Assembly (NCBI GenBank): GCA_963837775.1
Contig: CAWIOX010000030.1
Span: 248,001 to 312,000, forward strand
Source: CAWIOX01 sp963837775
GTDB lineage: Bacteria > Pseudomonadota > Gammaproteobacteria > Burkholderiales > Burkholderiaceae_D
Direction: 5' to 3'
Length of the DNA stretch: 64,000 bases
The notes beneath the pieces are model-generated. The model was given only the letters and a program-made list of their open reading frames with translations, was not told the DNA's origin and did not search any database. Numbering within the stretch: the first letter of the stretch is position 1; each line of letters begins with the position of its first letter. Position numbers and translations under genes: made by a program. Positions 1 to 10,526 of the stretch are shown piece after piece.

Positions 1-478
1 GCGAAAAATCGTCGCAGTCGAACGGGATCAGGCAGCAGTCGGCCGCAATCAGCGCCGACTGGGTGAAGAAGTTGTAGGCGGGCGGCGTGTCGAGGATGAT
101 CTCGTCGAAATCCTTGGCCAGTTCCTTGAGCGTGTCGCGCAGCTTGTAGATCTTGTGGCGCGACTCCAGCTTCGATTGCAGCTCGCCGATTTCCGGATGC
201 GAGGCAATCAGCGACAGGTTCTCGAAACGGGTTGCGTGCACGTAGCTGGTGGCGGGCTTCGGATAGATGACGAAATTGAGCGTCTGCTCGAAGAAATCGG
301 CCAGAGTCGGCGTCACTTCCTTGGCCGCCTCGCCCAGCAGATAACGGCTGGAATTGCACTGCGGGTCCATGTCGATCAGCAGCGTCCTTTTGCCCTGATG
401 CGCGGCAATCGAGGCCAGGTTAACCGCAATAGTCGATTTGCCGACCCCGCCCTTCTGGTTGAAGATGACACGTTTCAT
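1..478 (-). CDS. ParA/MinD-family ATPase, partial (C-terminus beyond window)
   Basis: The start codon is at 478 and the reading frame stays open to base 1, so about 159 N-terminal residues are seen and the C-terminus lies outside the window. The deviant Walker A motif KGGVGKST is at residues 9-16, followed by LLIDMDPQ (Walker A') and EIILDTPPA (Walker B). These are the signatures of ParA/Soj-type P-loop ATPases that partition plasmids, chromosomes or protein clusters. No ParB partner is visible, and it may lie outside or be absent, so the cargo is unknown. It lies 71 bp downstream of dbpA on the same strand, with a GGGA ribosome-binding site before the ATG. Family assignment is firm; the role is open. 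Confidence 0.88.
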   Translation of the reverse strand, partial: MKRVIFNQKGGVGKSTIAVNLASIAAHQGKRTLLIDMDPQCNSSRYLLGEAAKEVTPTLADFFEQTLNFVIYPKPATSYVHATRFENLSLIASHPEIGELQSKLESRHKIYKLRDTLKELAKDFDEIILDTPPAYNFFTQSALIAADCCLIPFDCDDFS

Positions 479-549
479 GCTGCATCCCGTCGATATGATT
501 GAGCTGGCAAGGATTTTAGCAGGCTGCTGCACTGCGGCAACCTTCCTGA

Positions 550-1936
<1,387 letters not shown>

Positions 1937-2035
1937 GAATATGCTCGCCGGTGTGGGGGAAATAAGAGGGGAGGGCAGTCTAACAGACCGGACGCCGATC
2001 CTGCAGATCGGATATGGCAAGCCGGGAATTCGCAA

Positions 2036-3325
2036 TCAACGCGGTCTGGAATCGGTTTGTTGCGCGTCCATGAAATACGACATGCGCTTGCGCGGACTCA
2101 GGTAGTCATACACTTTCGGTTCCAGATGTTTGGGCTTCAGGCTGGCGCTGACGTTGAGTTCCGGCTCATTGATCAGGTCCAGGATGATGGCTTCGTTTTT
2201 CGGTACGTCCGGGTCGTAAATCAGGATGCTGGGACGCAAGGGCTTGCCGGAATTGACAGAAATGACCATGCCCAGCGTATTGTCCGACAGCTGCACGATG
2301 GTGCCCGGCGGGTACACGCCCATGCAGCGGATGAATATGCTCAGCGGCTCGGGTGCGAACAGCTTGCGTTGCTGGGTAAACATGGTCGACAGGGCCTCGT
2401 AGGGGCTGAGCGAGTCCAGCGGATTGGGTCGGTTGCAATGATTGTCATAGGTGTTGACGATCGTCACGATGCTGACCAGAAGCGGTATTTTCTCGGTTGT
2501 CAGGCGCAGCGGATAACCGCTGCCATCGGCATACTCGTGATGTTTGCGGATGATATCGATCGCGACCCTGGACAGCCCGAGTTTTTGGGCAATCGCGTCG
2601 CCGTACTGGCAATGCTGCTGCATCAGGTTGCGCTCGGCGCTGGTCAGCGGCTCGGTTTTGTTGACAATCCGGCTCGGAATCTCGATCTTGCCGATATCAT
2701 GAAACAGGCAGCCTGTGCCTAACAGCTTGATGTCTTCTGCCGGCAGGCCGAGTTCCTTGGCCAGCATCAGCGCCAGCACGGTGACATTGAGCGAGTGGTA
2801 ATACGTCTCTTCGCCGGCAATCTTGTCGTTCATCAGGTGGATCGCAATATCCTTGTCGATCAACAGGGAATCCACTAACTGCTGCACCAGCTGATCGGCT
2901 TCCTCGCGCGTTTCCTGCGGCCGGGAAAAAATATTGCGGGTCATGTTCCTGATCGTGGAGGCGGCCTTGGCAAACTTTTTCTCGCATTGGGTGACCGCAT
3001 TGCGGGTTTGATTAAGCCGTTCTACCCGCGCCTTCTTGGCCTCTATCAGTGCGATGTCCGACGCGCTGGGCGTGACGATATGAATGCTTGCCGCGACCGC
3101 AGTCTGCGACGATGATGCGCTCAGCGGCGAACAATCGGAGCGGGCCGGATCAAAACGGATTTTCTGCAGGCCGAGTTGCTTGATGGCAGCAATATCTGCT
3201 TCATTCCTGATCTTGAAACTGTTGCGGGCAAAGCTGTGCTCGAGCCAGGGCAGATCCAGTTGCACATACAGGCCGATGCATAGTTGTTCAGGCGCAATGT
3301 CGATCGTGGTGAGTGAAGCTGTCAT
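2036..3325 (-). CDS. HD-GYP domain protein, probable cyclic-di-GMP phosphodiesterase
   Basis: A 429-residue protein. Residues 1-130 match the DUF3391 domain that often precedes HD-GYP domains. The HD-GYP domain covers about 165-400: the HD pair is in LFHDIGK (209-210) and the GYP signature in HHEYADGSGYP (270-272). Known members hydrolyse cyclic di-GMP through pGpG to GMP using two or three metals. There is no signal peptide or membrane segment, so it should be cytosolic. It ends 99 bp upstream of dbpA on the same strand. With the three GGDEF proteins in this window it adds to a dense c-di-GMP network. The catalytic residues I can check are intact, so activity is likely. Confidence 0.9.
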   Translation of the reverse strand: MTASLTTIDIAPEQLCIGLYVQLDLPWLEHSFARNSFKIRNEADIAAIKQLGLQKIRFDPARSDCSPLSASSSQTAVAASIHIVTPSASDIALIEAKKARVERLNQTRNAVTQCEKKFAKAASTIRNMTRNIFSRPQETREEADQLVQQLVDSLLIDKDIAIHLMNDKIAGEETYYHSLNVTVLALMLAKELGLPAEDIKLLGTGCLFHDIGKIEIPSRIVNKTEPLTSAERNLMQQHCQYGDAIAQKLGLSRVAIDIIRKHHEYADGSGYPLRLTTEKIPLLVSIVTIVNTYDNHCNRPNPLDSLSPYEALSTMFTQQRKLFAPEPLSIFIRCMGVYPPGTIVQLSDNTLGMVISVNSGKPLRPSILIYDPDVPKNEAIILDLINEPELNVSASLKPKHLEPKVYDYLSPRKRMSYFMDAQQTDSRPR

Positions 3326-3440
3326 GGTTTGTGGCGAAGAGGTCTGTGGAATGCGGCGTATTGATGCATTCTAGCAGGCGGCCAGCAGCTTGAAATCGGG
3401 AATGGACATCGCAGCAGGGGCTGCTGCTCGTCGATCACTG

Positions 3441-5270
3441 TCACGATGCATTGGCAGTTTTTTGTCCATCAGTGCCAGCCGGTATCTCGGTGTGCCGGGT
3501 CAGCACGCCTTCTTCGGTCTGCACACCGTCCTTGAAGGTTCCGGCCCAGCGATCCCCGCTGCTCCAGACGAAGGTGCCTTTGCCGTGGCGCAGGTTGGCT
3601 TTCCATTCGCCTTGGTAGCGATCGCCGTTGCCCCAGCGGTAGCTGCCCTGGCCATGCGGCACGTCGGCAGCGAATTCACCTTCATAGTGGTCGCCGGAGG
3701 CAAATTGCATCGACCCGACACCCTGCCGCACGCCAGCCGTGACCGCGCCCTCGTAGCGGTCGCCGTTCTGGAATTTCAGCTTGCCAACGCCGGTTGCCGC
3801 ATCGTCGTTCCAGTCGCCCTCATAGCTTTGGCCATTGGCCCATTCCATGCGTCCGACACCGGTTCTGCGGCCGCCCTTTAGCTCACCGACATAGACATCG
3901 CCGTGCGCCCACGACACCTTGCCATTGCCGGAATAGGTGGTGCGATCCTGATCCAGCACGAAAGCGCCGTCAAAGATGACGTCGCCCACGGCGACCCGAA
4001 TGGTCGGAACGGCTGCTGCAGCCGCCAGCGCCGGATCTTCCGGTATCACCGCCATCGGTGCGTCCGGATCCTGGCCGCTCAACACCAGCTTCACCTTGTC
4101 TGCGATCCCGTTCTTTGCGGAGAACACGGCCATCAGTTTCATGCGTTCTTCATCGAACACGAAGGCGTTTTGTGCCAGCGCATTCGTGGCCAGCTTGTAA
4201 TGCAGCGTGTAGGCGGCCAGCGGATCGATGTCCAGCTTTGCCATGCGTTCGATGGCCCATTTGTCCGCCATGTAAAAGCCGGTGCCGGCTATCCATGAGA
4301 CGCCGCTCAGGCTGTTCTTGAAAATCGTCGCCGCCTTGAGCGAGTCCAGCGCGATTTCCTGCAACTGGCCCTTCGCGACCATCTGCAGCGAGTCCAGCGC
4401 TTTTTGCCGCAGAGTGCTGGCGGCCTGCTCGGCAGCGGCTTTGGCGGCAGCCTGCAGTGCGGCCTGGGTTGCGGCGCGGCCAGCCTGGGCGCCGGCTGCG
4501 GCCGTTGCCGCGGCGGCGGTACTGGCTGCATTGGCTACCGCACCGACCCCGCTGGCAATGCTGGCGACCGCAATGCCGGTCTTCACCAGCTTCAGCCCGT
4601 AATGATAGAACTTCATCCGGGCGCCGGCTTCTTCGGACAGGCCCTGGGTCCATAACACCATCCACATCGCCTCATCCGGCGTCACGTCCTGGGTGAAGAG
4701 GGACAGCGGATGCGTGCTTTGCAGCCAGTGATATTCCTGCGGCACCTGCGCTTCCGGGGCGGCAAGATTGACATGCCCGCGACACACTTCGACCGGGATG
4801 ACCGGGACACTCTTGCCGCCCGCAAGCTTGATGCTGAAGGGGCGTCCATAGTCGCGCAGGCTGCCCAGCTCTTCGATCATTTTCGCGCTATTGTCTTTTT
4901 TGTAGCCGCCGACGGCCTCGATATGGTCGCCCAACTCTACGCCCGCATCGGGCGCCACCGCGATCACGGTCAGGCGCTCGTCGACGCCCAGCCCGCGCAC
5001 CCATGCAATCTTCTTCATCTTCGGCAGATCGTAGGATGATGCCACCGCAAACGGCAACTCGTATTGGGTGCTGCAATCCTTGTCCTTGAGTTGTGCCGTT
5101 TTTATGATATTCGGGCGCAACAGCTGCTGGCCCTTGCCGTAAGTGCGGATGTTCGACAGCAGCGTTTCGTCGACAGGGCTGCCATCATCGACCGTATACA
5201 CGGTTGCGGCACAGCCGCTCAACAGACTGGCTGTCAGTATCAGTAGTGGGTGCGGCGGGTGTTTTAACAT
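3441..5270 (-). CDS. Lipoprotein with C-terminal MORN repeats
   Basis: The start at 5270 (MLKHPPHP) gives a lipoprotein signal ending in the lipobox LLSGC, with the lipidated cysteine at residue 20; upstream in-frame codons would spoil this signal. The mature protein is about 590 residues. The middle is Ala-rich and predicted helical (residues ~240-310). The C-terminal third carries about six MORN-type repeats with GDxYxGE/GxG patterns, such as GDVYVGELKGG, GDRYEGAVTAG, GDHYEGEF and GDRYQGEW. MORN repeats are usually membrane- or partner-binding scaffolds. No enzyme domain is recognised and the exact role is unknown. It stands alone between the response regulator and the HD-GYP gene, on the same strand as both. 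Confidence 0.82.
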   Translation of the reverse strand: MLKHPPHPLLILTASLLSGCAATVYTVDDGSPVDETLLSNIRTYGKGQQLLRPNIIKTAQLKDKDCSTQYELPFAVASSYDLPKMKKIAWVRGLGVDERLTVIAVAPDAGVELGDHIEAVGGYKKDNSAKMIEELGSLRDYGRPFSIKLAGGKSVPVIPVEVCRGHVNLAAPEAQVPQEYHWLQSTHPLSLFTQDVTPDEAMWMVLWTQGLSEEAGARMKFYHYGLKLVKTGIAVASIASGVGAVANAASTAAAATAAAGAQAGRAATQAALQAAAKAAAEQAASTLRQKALDSLQMVAKGQLQEIALDSLKAATIFKNSLSGVSWIAGTGFYMADKWAIERMAKLDIDPLAAYTLHYKLATNALAQNAFVFDEERMKLMAVFSAKNGIADKVKLVLSGQDPDAPMAVIPEDPALAAAAAVPTIRVAVGDVIFDGAFVLDQDRTTYSGNGKVSWAHGDVYVGELKGGRRTGVGRMEWANGQSYEGDWNDDAATGVGKLKFQNGDRYEGAVTAGVRQGVGSMQFASGDHYEGEFAADVPHGQGSYRWGNGDRYQGEWKANLRHGKGTFVWSSGDRWAGTFKDGVQTEEGVLTRHTEIPAGTDGQKTANAS

Positions 5271-5347
5271 GTCGGAAGGGGCTGAAATGATGATCGAGTC
5301 AGATGCAGTGCGCGTTGAAAACGGCAATTGAAGCGCAGTTGGCCGGG

Positions 5348-5779
5348 TTACGGGTCAGCTTGGATTTTGGCTTGGCCGGCAGGGCTTTCAGCCGGCTTGA
5401 TCTGTTGCTGCCTGGCGAATTTCATTACCGCGTTGCGGATCGTCGTCAGCACCGTTAGCGAGTTGAATGGCTTGACGATGAAGCCATGTGCGCCGCGTTG
5501 CAATGCACCCTGCACGGTGGCGGAGTCCATCTGGCCGGAGACCATGAAAACCAGTGCCTTGGGCAGTTCGCGGCGTAGCGACTCCAGCAGTGCCATGCCA
5601 TCGGCTTCGGCTTTGCCGGTGTCGATGCAGACGATCTGCGGCCGCAGGAGAACCATCTTGGCCAGTCCTGCCGCGCTGGTATTGCTGTCGCCAACGACAT
5701 GATGTCCGCCATTGGTCAGGATGGTTTGCAGCAGGTTGCGCTCGATGGAGTTGCCGTCGATGATGACCACTTTAAGCAT
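5348..5779 (-). CDS. Single-domain response regulator (CheY-like receiver)
   Basis: A 143-residue receiver domain followed by a short Gln/Pro-rich tail. The phosphoacceptor is Asp53 in IVCIDTG, the conserved Ser/Thr is Ser81 and the conserved Lys is Lys103 in IVKPF. The usual acidic pair near the N-terminus is reduced to a single Asp8 (VVIIDGNS), which may weaken Mg binding. There is no output domain, so it should act through protein contacts, as CheY does. Its ATGCTTAA start region overlaps a stop codon in one frame of the upstream chemoreceptor gene, which suggests translational coupling and a shared chemosensory pathway. Confidence 0.88.
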   Translation of the reverse strand: MLKVVIIDGNSIERNLLQTILTNGGHHVVGDSNTSAAGLAKMVLLRPQIVCIDTGKAEADGMALLESLRRELPKALVFMVSGQMDSATVQGALQRGAHGFIVKPFNSLTVLTTIRNAVMKFARQQQIKPAESPAGQAKIQADP

Positions 5780-7488
5780 CCTTGATCTCCTTTTTCTGTG
5801 GCTGTCGCGTTGCAATCAAGCGGATCGCGGCACTGCCCGGCCGGGTGAAGTCCTGCTGTCCTGTCAGCGCCTGATCCGTGCCGGCTGTGGCAGCGCAGCC
5901 GGTTTGGGCGTTGCAAGGGTTGCGGCGTTGCCGGGTTGGCCGGCGCGCTCGAACGGTAGCCGATGCGGAACGCGCCCCAGTGTTTTCCCGCCACATAAAT
6001 CGGCACCGACAAGTCATGCATCACTTCGCCGGTATCGCGCTTGTAGGTTTGCAGCAGGAAGGGCTTGGTGTTGGAGCCGCAACGCGCACCGGTGCGATCA
6101 TTGAAGATGCGCTTGGTACGGTTGTTGACCAGGTCGGTGGCGTAATCGCCAGTCAGCGGCTGGGAAAATTTCTTGTTGTGGGTCGGGAAATAACCATGGT
6201 TGTCAACCGCCCCCGCGTACGCCAGCTGCGGCATGTCCGCCAGGATTTTTTCCTGCAACGCAGGCAGCGCGCGGTCGGTAAACGCATCGAAGCGGGTGCT
6301 GTGCTTGGGCGGATTGGTGCGCGGGATCAGCTTGTAAGTCCGGTCGAACAATGCTTCTTCGGTGATTTGCCCGTTGGCAATCGCTTCTGCAAACAACTGG
6401 CCCACCGCTTTCGCCGCAGCGCTGGCGGCTACGTGATTGGCATCGTGCGAGGATGTGGCATTGAATTCGGCGGTGGCGTCGAACAGTGCTTCGGCCCGTT
6501 CGGTGAGCGCCATTGCCGAGCTGGCTGCCAGCGGCAATTCCGCTTCAGTCGACAGCATGCCGTCGCGGATTTGGGCAATCGCATCGGCGATCTGCTGGGT
6601 GGTCTGTACATGTTCACGCGATACCGTGGCAATTTGCTGGATTTCGGTCTGGGATTCGGCGGCGCTGCGCTCGATGTCGGTCAGCACGGTATGCACCCGC
6701 TCCACATTGTGCGCGGCATCATTCACCTTGCCGGTCAGTGCTTTCATGCCGGCGGCGGCGCGTTCGGCCTGCTCGCTGATCTCGCGCACCATCGCGCCGA
6801 TATCGTCGGTCGAGGTTTTGGTGCGCTGCGCCAGTTGCCGCACTTCGCCTGCGACCACGGCAAAGCCGCGTCCGTGTTCACCGGCGCGGGCCGCTTCGAT
6901 CGCGGCGTTCAGCGCCAGCAGGTTGGTTTGGGCGGAAATCTGGTTGATGACTTCGGTAATGCCGTGGATGCGGCGCGATTTTTCCTGCAGCGCAGTCATC
7001 ATCGCCAGCGCGGCTTGCGCATCGAGCCGCGCATTGTTGATCTGCTTCAGCCCCGAGTCGGCTTCGGCGCGGCCCGCCACGCTTTGATTGCGCACATCGG
7101 AGGCAACCTTGGACGCCTGTTCCGCATTGCTGGCGATTTGTGCGGTCATGCTGGCATTGTGTTCGGAGCTGATCGCGATCTCTTTGGTGGTTTGGACATC
7201 CTGATCGATCTTTTTCTTTACCGAATCGACGAAGTAGGAAGTCTCGGCAGAGCCGATCATGATGTGATCGAGTTGCTGGCTGATGATGTCCGCCAGCCGG
7301 GCGTCGCTGTTGTTATCGGGTTTTCTGGTCAGCAGCAGGGTCAGCAGGCCGCCGCTTGTCGCCAGTGCCGCCAGCAGGACCGGACCTAGGGCTGCGCCGG
7401 CCAGCCAGTTGCCCAGGGCCGCCAGCGAGGTGCCGACTGCTAAAGCAAATACGCCTGTCAGCAGGGTGCGGAGGTGTGTATGTGGCAT
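5716..7488 (-). CDS. Methyl-accepting chemotaxis protein with a C-terminal sensor-like domain
   Basis: The start at 7488 (MPHTHLRTLL) is followed by two hydrophobic segments within residues 1-55, then a coiled-coil signalling domain whose tip reads TNLLALNAAIEAARAGEHGR, the strongly conserved CheA/CheW-contacting hairpin. Unusually, about 170 residues follow the signalling domain, with LLQTYKRDTGEVMHDLSVP and HWGAFRIGYRS. This resembles a Cache/PAS-type sensing module seen C-terminal in some proteobacterial MCPs. The open frame runs 64 bp into the response-regulator gene. A neighbouring frame gives a natural-looking Pro/Ala-rich tail ending at 5864, so one indel near 5940 is likely and the true end is probably 5864. 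No methylesterase or methyltransferase gene is nearby. Confidence 0.85.
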   Translation of the reverse strand: MPHTHLRTLLTGVFALAVGTSLAALGNWLAGAALGPVLLAALATSGGLLTLLLTRKPDNNSDARLADIISQQLDHIMIGSAETSYFVDSVKKKIDQDVQTTKEIAISSEHNASMTAQIASNAEQASKVASDVRNQSVAGRAEADSGLKQINNARLDAQAALAMMTALQEKSRRIHGITEVINQISAQTNLLALNAAIEAARAGEHGRGFAVVAGEVRQLAQRTKTSTDDIGAMVREISEQAERAAAGMKALTGKVNDAAHNVERVHTVLTDIERSAAESQTEIQQIATVSREHVQTTQQIADAIAQIRDGMLSTEAELPLAASSAMALTERAEALFDATAEFNATSSHDANHVAASAAAKAVGQLFAEAIANGQITEEALFDRTYKLIPRTNPPKHSTRFDAFTDRALPALQEKILADMPQLAYAGAVDNHGYFPTHNKKFSQPLTGDYATDLVNNRTKRIFNDRTGARCGSNTKPFLLQTYKRDTGEVMHDLSVPIYVAGKHWGAFRIGYRSSAPANPATPQPLQRPNRLRCHSRHGSGADRTAGLHPAGQCRDPLDCNATATEKGDQGCLKWSSSTATPSSATCCKPS

Positions 7489-7721
7489 GGCGTGACCTTT
7501 TTCAATTGCGACTCTTGATTCGATGTTCAAACACGGAGCACGGGTGCCGGCTGATACTCAATGAGGAAGCGAGAATGCACCGCTTTGATTACAGTATTCT
7601 TACACAGCAACATTCCTGGTGGATACATATGTCGGCGTTGCGGCGTAAATAAATGCCGCCACAGCCGATGCAATCTCGCTCGGTCCCTGCTGCAGCCTCG
7701 CTGTTTGATGGATTAAGGGGG

Positions 7722-7788
7722 GTATCGGATCAAACAGGCGGGTTCCCGCATGATTTCATTGGGTAAATAAATATACTTATGGGGGTAT
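7722..7788 (+). repeat. GTAT-63 intergenic repeat, copy 1
   Basis: GGGGGTAT boxes at both ends, with GTAT to GTAT 63 bp apart, and a core of CAAACAGGCGGG, TTCCCGCATG and TTTCATTGGG. The 3' box sits in a palindrome, AATATAC(8)GTATATT. It lies in the 437-bp gap between the divergent chemoreceptor and 74-residue gene. The rest of that gap shows no other feature. Confidence 0.8.
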
Positions 7789-7925
7789 ATTTTCAGCAGG
7801 GGGAGGCAATGACGCCCGTTCAGCGGCTCTCACAAACGCATGAAATAGTGCAGAATATCGGTTTTGCATTGCCCTAACGCTGTGGATAAAGGTAAATGCA
7901 ACAGTAAAGCCGATGGAGCAACAGC

Positions 7926-8150
7926 ATGACCTACGAAGAATATCTCGACGAAGTGACCACCCTGATGGCAGAAATGTACAAGCTGAAAGATGCCGACGCG
8001 ATCAAGTTCGTGATGCGTGCGCAAGCGGCCGACTACTTTACGCTGCATGACGACGATCCTGCGATGCGCACCCAGGAGCGCGCCGAGCAGGATGCGAAAA
8101 CCGTCTACGAACAAAGAAACAAGTCGCGCCCCGAGATATTTCGCAAGTAA
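7926..8150 (+). CDS. Small conserved-looking hypothetical protein (74 aa)
   Basis: ATG at 7926 follows GGAG at a spacing of about 9. The product begins MTYEEYLDEVTTLMAEMY and is acidic, helical, without signal peptide or membrane segment, and ends in a basic tail (NKSRPEIFRK). Its composition and codon use look like a real gene rather than a mirror ORF. I recognise no domain. It stands alone, downstream of GTAT-63 copy 1, and converges with the Cache-protein gene. Confidence 0.6.
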   Translation: MTYEEYLDEVTTLMAEMYKLKDADAIKFVMRAQAADYFTLHDDDPAMRTQERAEQDAKTVYEQRNKSRPEIFRK

Positions 8151-8177
8151 GGGCCGGCTTGCGGGGCGTCAAACTCC

Positions 8178-8636
8178 TTAGCCCTTGTAGATGCCGCAGC
8201 TGATGACCATGTCTTCATATTTCTCGAAGTACATCGACTTGGGTTCCATCTTGAGTGTTACAGGATTGGCAAATTTATAATCCTGCCAGCCTTTGCCCTT
8301 GGACCTGGCCAGTTCCAGGCGGTCTCTCATGTACGGCTTGCCGTCCTGATCCTTCAGGTCGATCAGGTTTTTACCCTGCATCTTCCTGTTCGCGCCATGG
8401 GCCAGTTCCAGTCCGTTCATGTCGAGAATGGTCACGTACAGATCGCGCTCCCTGAATTTATCACTCAGCGAATTGATCTCGGCGATGGTTTTTTCCTTGC
8501 CGTTGGCCTTGATGTGGGCGATCACCTTCTGCACCATCGCGACCGCTTGCTCCGCGCTGCCGTGATCCGCGCCGTAACTGGCGCCGGCGCAGCAAAATGC
8601 CGCCAGCAGCAGGATGAGTTGTAAGATTTTCCGCAT
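8178..8636 (-). CDS. Periplasmic single-Cache domain protein
   Basis: A 152-residue protein with a signal peptide of about 22 residues (MRKILQLILLLAAFCCAGAS). The rest is one small-molecule sensor module of the sCache_2 type: a long helix (AVAMVQKVIAHIKANGKE), then YVTILDMNGLELAHG, GKNLIDLKDQDGKPY and KGKGWQDYKF. Such domains usually sit in chemoreceptors or kinases; here it is free-standing and soluble, so it may be a periplasmic binding protein or an accessory sensor. It lies two genes from the chemoreceptor, but on the far side of a + strand gene, so a link is only a guess. Confidence 0.8.
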   Translation of the reverse strand: MRKILQLILLLAAFCCAGASYGADHGSAEQAVAMVQKVIAHIKANGKEKTIAEINSLSDKFRERDLYVTILDMNGLELAHGANRKMQGKNLIDLKDQDGKPYMRDRLELARSKGKGWQDYKFANPVTLKMEPKSMYFEKYEDMVISCGIYKG

Positions 8637-8832
8637 TTGATTCGTCTCCTGAAGTCATGAATAGCTCAGGGCGTGGCTGCTGCCGCGCTGGCTGAACTGC
8701 TTTGCACGTTTCGGGTGAAACATGTATCCGGACTGTAGGGGGGGAATTGACTTGCGGCAAGTGTGGAAAACCGCAGTTAACCGGGGGCGCAAGCGTGCGT
8801 CCCCATGTTTGCGGCTGATGCAATGCTAATTA

Positions 8833-9192
8833 TTAATTGTTAATAGTCTGCAACTGGCTATGCTTATAGCGCGGATTGGTCTCGACATAGACTCTGACCG
8901 GATGATCAAGCAGTCCTTGCGGCGCAACCTGGTTCAAGTCGAACGAAGTGACCGTCCTCGGGACATCAAAATTCCAGGCGAAGGATTTGTCGCCCGCACT
9001 GAATTTCACCGTATCACCGCCCGTGATGTTCACATATTTGGTGTCTGACTGGATCACTATCGTGCGCGAACTCATTGCTGCCGGGGCCGGATCGCCCAGC
9101 AGGGCGAGCGGCGGCGCTGCCGCAAGTGCGGACAGACTGAGTCCGGATAGAATCAATGCCACAGCGGTTGCCGAAGATAATTTCGATTTCAT
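8833..9192 (-). CDS. CzcE-family periplasmic metal-binding protein (copy 1)
   Basis: The start at 9192 (MKSKLSSATAV) has AGGAG upstream and gives a 119-residue precursor with a signal peptide ending near ALAAA. The mature part matches the CzcE fold: RTIVIQSDTKYVNITGGD, FSAGDKSFAWNFD, SFDLNQVAP and HPVRVYVETNP. In Cupriavidus, CzcE is a periplasmic copper-binding protein of the czc metal-resistance region. Here no efflux pump or two-component gene is near. A paralogue lies 1.3 kb away on the other side of the CorA gene. The family call is good; the metal is not known. Confidence 0.8.
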   Translation of the reverse strand: MKSKLSSATAVALILSGLSLSALAAAPPLALLGDPAPAAMSSRTIVIQSDTKYVNITGGDTVKFSAGDKSFAWNFDVPRTVTSFDLNQVAPQGLLDHPVRVYVETNPRYKHSQLQTINN

Positions 9193-9453
9193 GACGTACT
9201 CCTGTGAAAAAGAGAATGGTCGGCGCCGGCATTGCCTATGAATGCTGACGCCAACCAAAATTGGATAACTACCGATCAGCGTTGTTCGCCTGAATGACAA
9301 GGCAGAATGCGCAGATCTTATTTTTAAACAAGGAATCCGGCTATTTTCGTGATGGTTGGATAAATCGGGCTGCCAGGCCGCAGGCCGATGCCTTGCCAGA
9401 CATGTTTTGCCAGGCCGTGCCGGCGGCTTGCGCCACCCTAATTTACGGAGAGA

Positions 9454-10425
9454 TTGCCCTTGCTTATCAATTGTGTTGCCTATCAGGAAGGGAACAAGCT
9501 GTGCGATATCCCGACCGAACAGATCAGCGATTACGTCGAGCGCCCCGACTGCTTCGTCTGGGTCGCGCTGCGCGATGCCGAACCGGCTGAATTGACGCAG
9601 ATGCAGCACGAATTCGGCCTGCACGAGTTGGCGGTCGAAGATGCGATGCGCGGCCATCAGCGCCCGAAAATCGAGGAATACGGCGATTCGCTGTTCGCGG
9701 TGGTGCATACGGTGGAACTGGTGGACGGCGAACTGAGCGTCGGGGAAGTCGACGTCTTCGTCGGCGCAAATTATGTGCTGTCGGCGCGCAACCGCAGCCA
9801 GCAAGGCTTTCTGGGCGTGCGCGCGCGCTGCGAACACGAGCCGCACCTGCTCAGACAGGGTTCCGCCTTCGTGCTGTATGCGCTGATGGATGCGGTGGTC
9901 GACCGTTATTTTCCGGTGGTCGAGGCGCTCGAATCCGAACTGGAAACCATCGAGGAACAGATTTTTTCCAAAGGCTCGGAACGCGCCAATATCCAGCGCC
10001 TGTATCAGCTCAAGCGCAAGGTGATGTTGCTCAAGCATGCGGTGGCGCCGTTGATGGAAGCCATCGGCAAGCTGCACGGCGGCCGGGTGCCGGCGCTGTG
10101 CGCGAATACGCAGGAATATTTCCGCGATGTGTACGATCACCTGTACCGCATCAACACCTCGATCGACACCATCCGCGACACCATCAGCACCGCGATCCAG
10201 GTCAACCTGTCGATGGTCGCCATCGACGAAAGCGAAGTCAACAAGCGCCTCGCCGCCTGGGCCGCGATCTTTGCGATCGCCACTGCCTTTGCCGGGATCT
10301 GGGGCATGAACTTCAAGGTCATGCCTGAACTGGAATGGAAGTACGGCTATCCGGTGGCGGTCCTGATCATGTGTTCGGTCTGCAGCTACCTGTATTACCG
10401 CTTCAGGAAATCGGGCTGGCTGTAG
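9454..10425 (+). CDS. corA: CorA-family magnesium/divalent-cation transporter
   Basis: A 323-residue protein with a long acidic/helical N-terminal cytosolic domain, the stalk helix YQLKRKVMLLKHAVAPL, and two C-terminal membrane segments separated by the signature IWGMNFKVMPE. GMN is the selectivity-filter motif of CorA channels for Mg2+ (also Co2+ and Ni2+). Translation starts at TTG 9454 with GGAG just upstream; no ATG is suitably placed. It lies between two inward-facing CzcE-like genes, which hints at metal homeostasis but shows no shared operon. Confidence 0.9.
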   Translation: MPLLINCVAYQEGNKLCDIPTEQISDYVERPDCFVWVALRDAEPAELTQMQHEFGLHELAVEDAMRGHQRPKIEEYGDSLFAVVHTVELVDGELSVGEVDVFVGANYVLSARNRSQQGFLGVRARCEHEPHLLRQGSAFVLYALMDAVVDRYFPVVEALESELETIEEQIFSKGSERANIQRLYQLKRKVMLLKHAVAPLMEAIGKLHGGRVPALCANTQEYFRDVYDHLYRINTSIDTIRDTISTAIQVNLSMVAIDESEVNKRLAAWAAIFAIATAFAGIWGMNFKVMPELEWKYGYPVAVLIMCSVCSYLYYRFRKSGWL

Positions 10426-10461
10426 CGCATGGAACCGGGGTCACGCTTCGATTGACCTGAT

Positions 10462-10495
10462 AAAAAACAGCCCGGACTAAACACAGTCCGGGCTG
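10462..10495 (-). terminator. Intrinsic terminator (also corA-proximal)
   Basis: An 11-bp perfect stem (CAGCCCGGACT / AGTCCGGGCTG, loop of 6) at 10468-10495. On the minus strand it is followed by six T residues, so it should end the CzcE-like copy 2 transcript. It may also stop corA transcripts from the other side. Confidence 0.85.
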
Positions 10496-10526
10496 CTGCG
10501 AGTTGCGTCGCGTCGACATCGGCCGT

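Noticed and set aside
5878..7389. A 503-codon + strand frame over the chemoreceptor
   Set aside because: Antisense shadow; low-complexity His/Arg/Gly-rich sequence, no domain.
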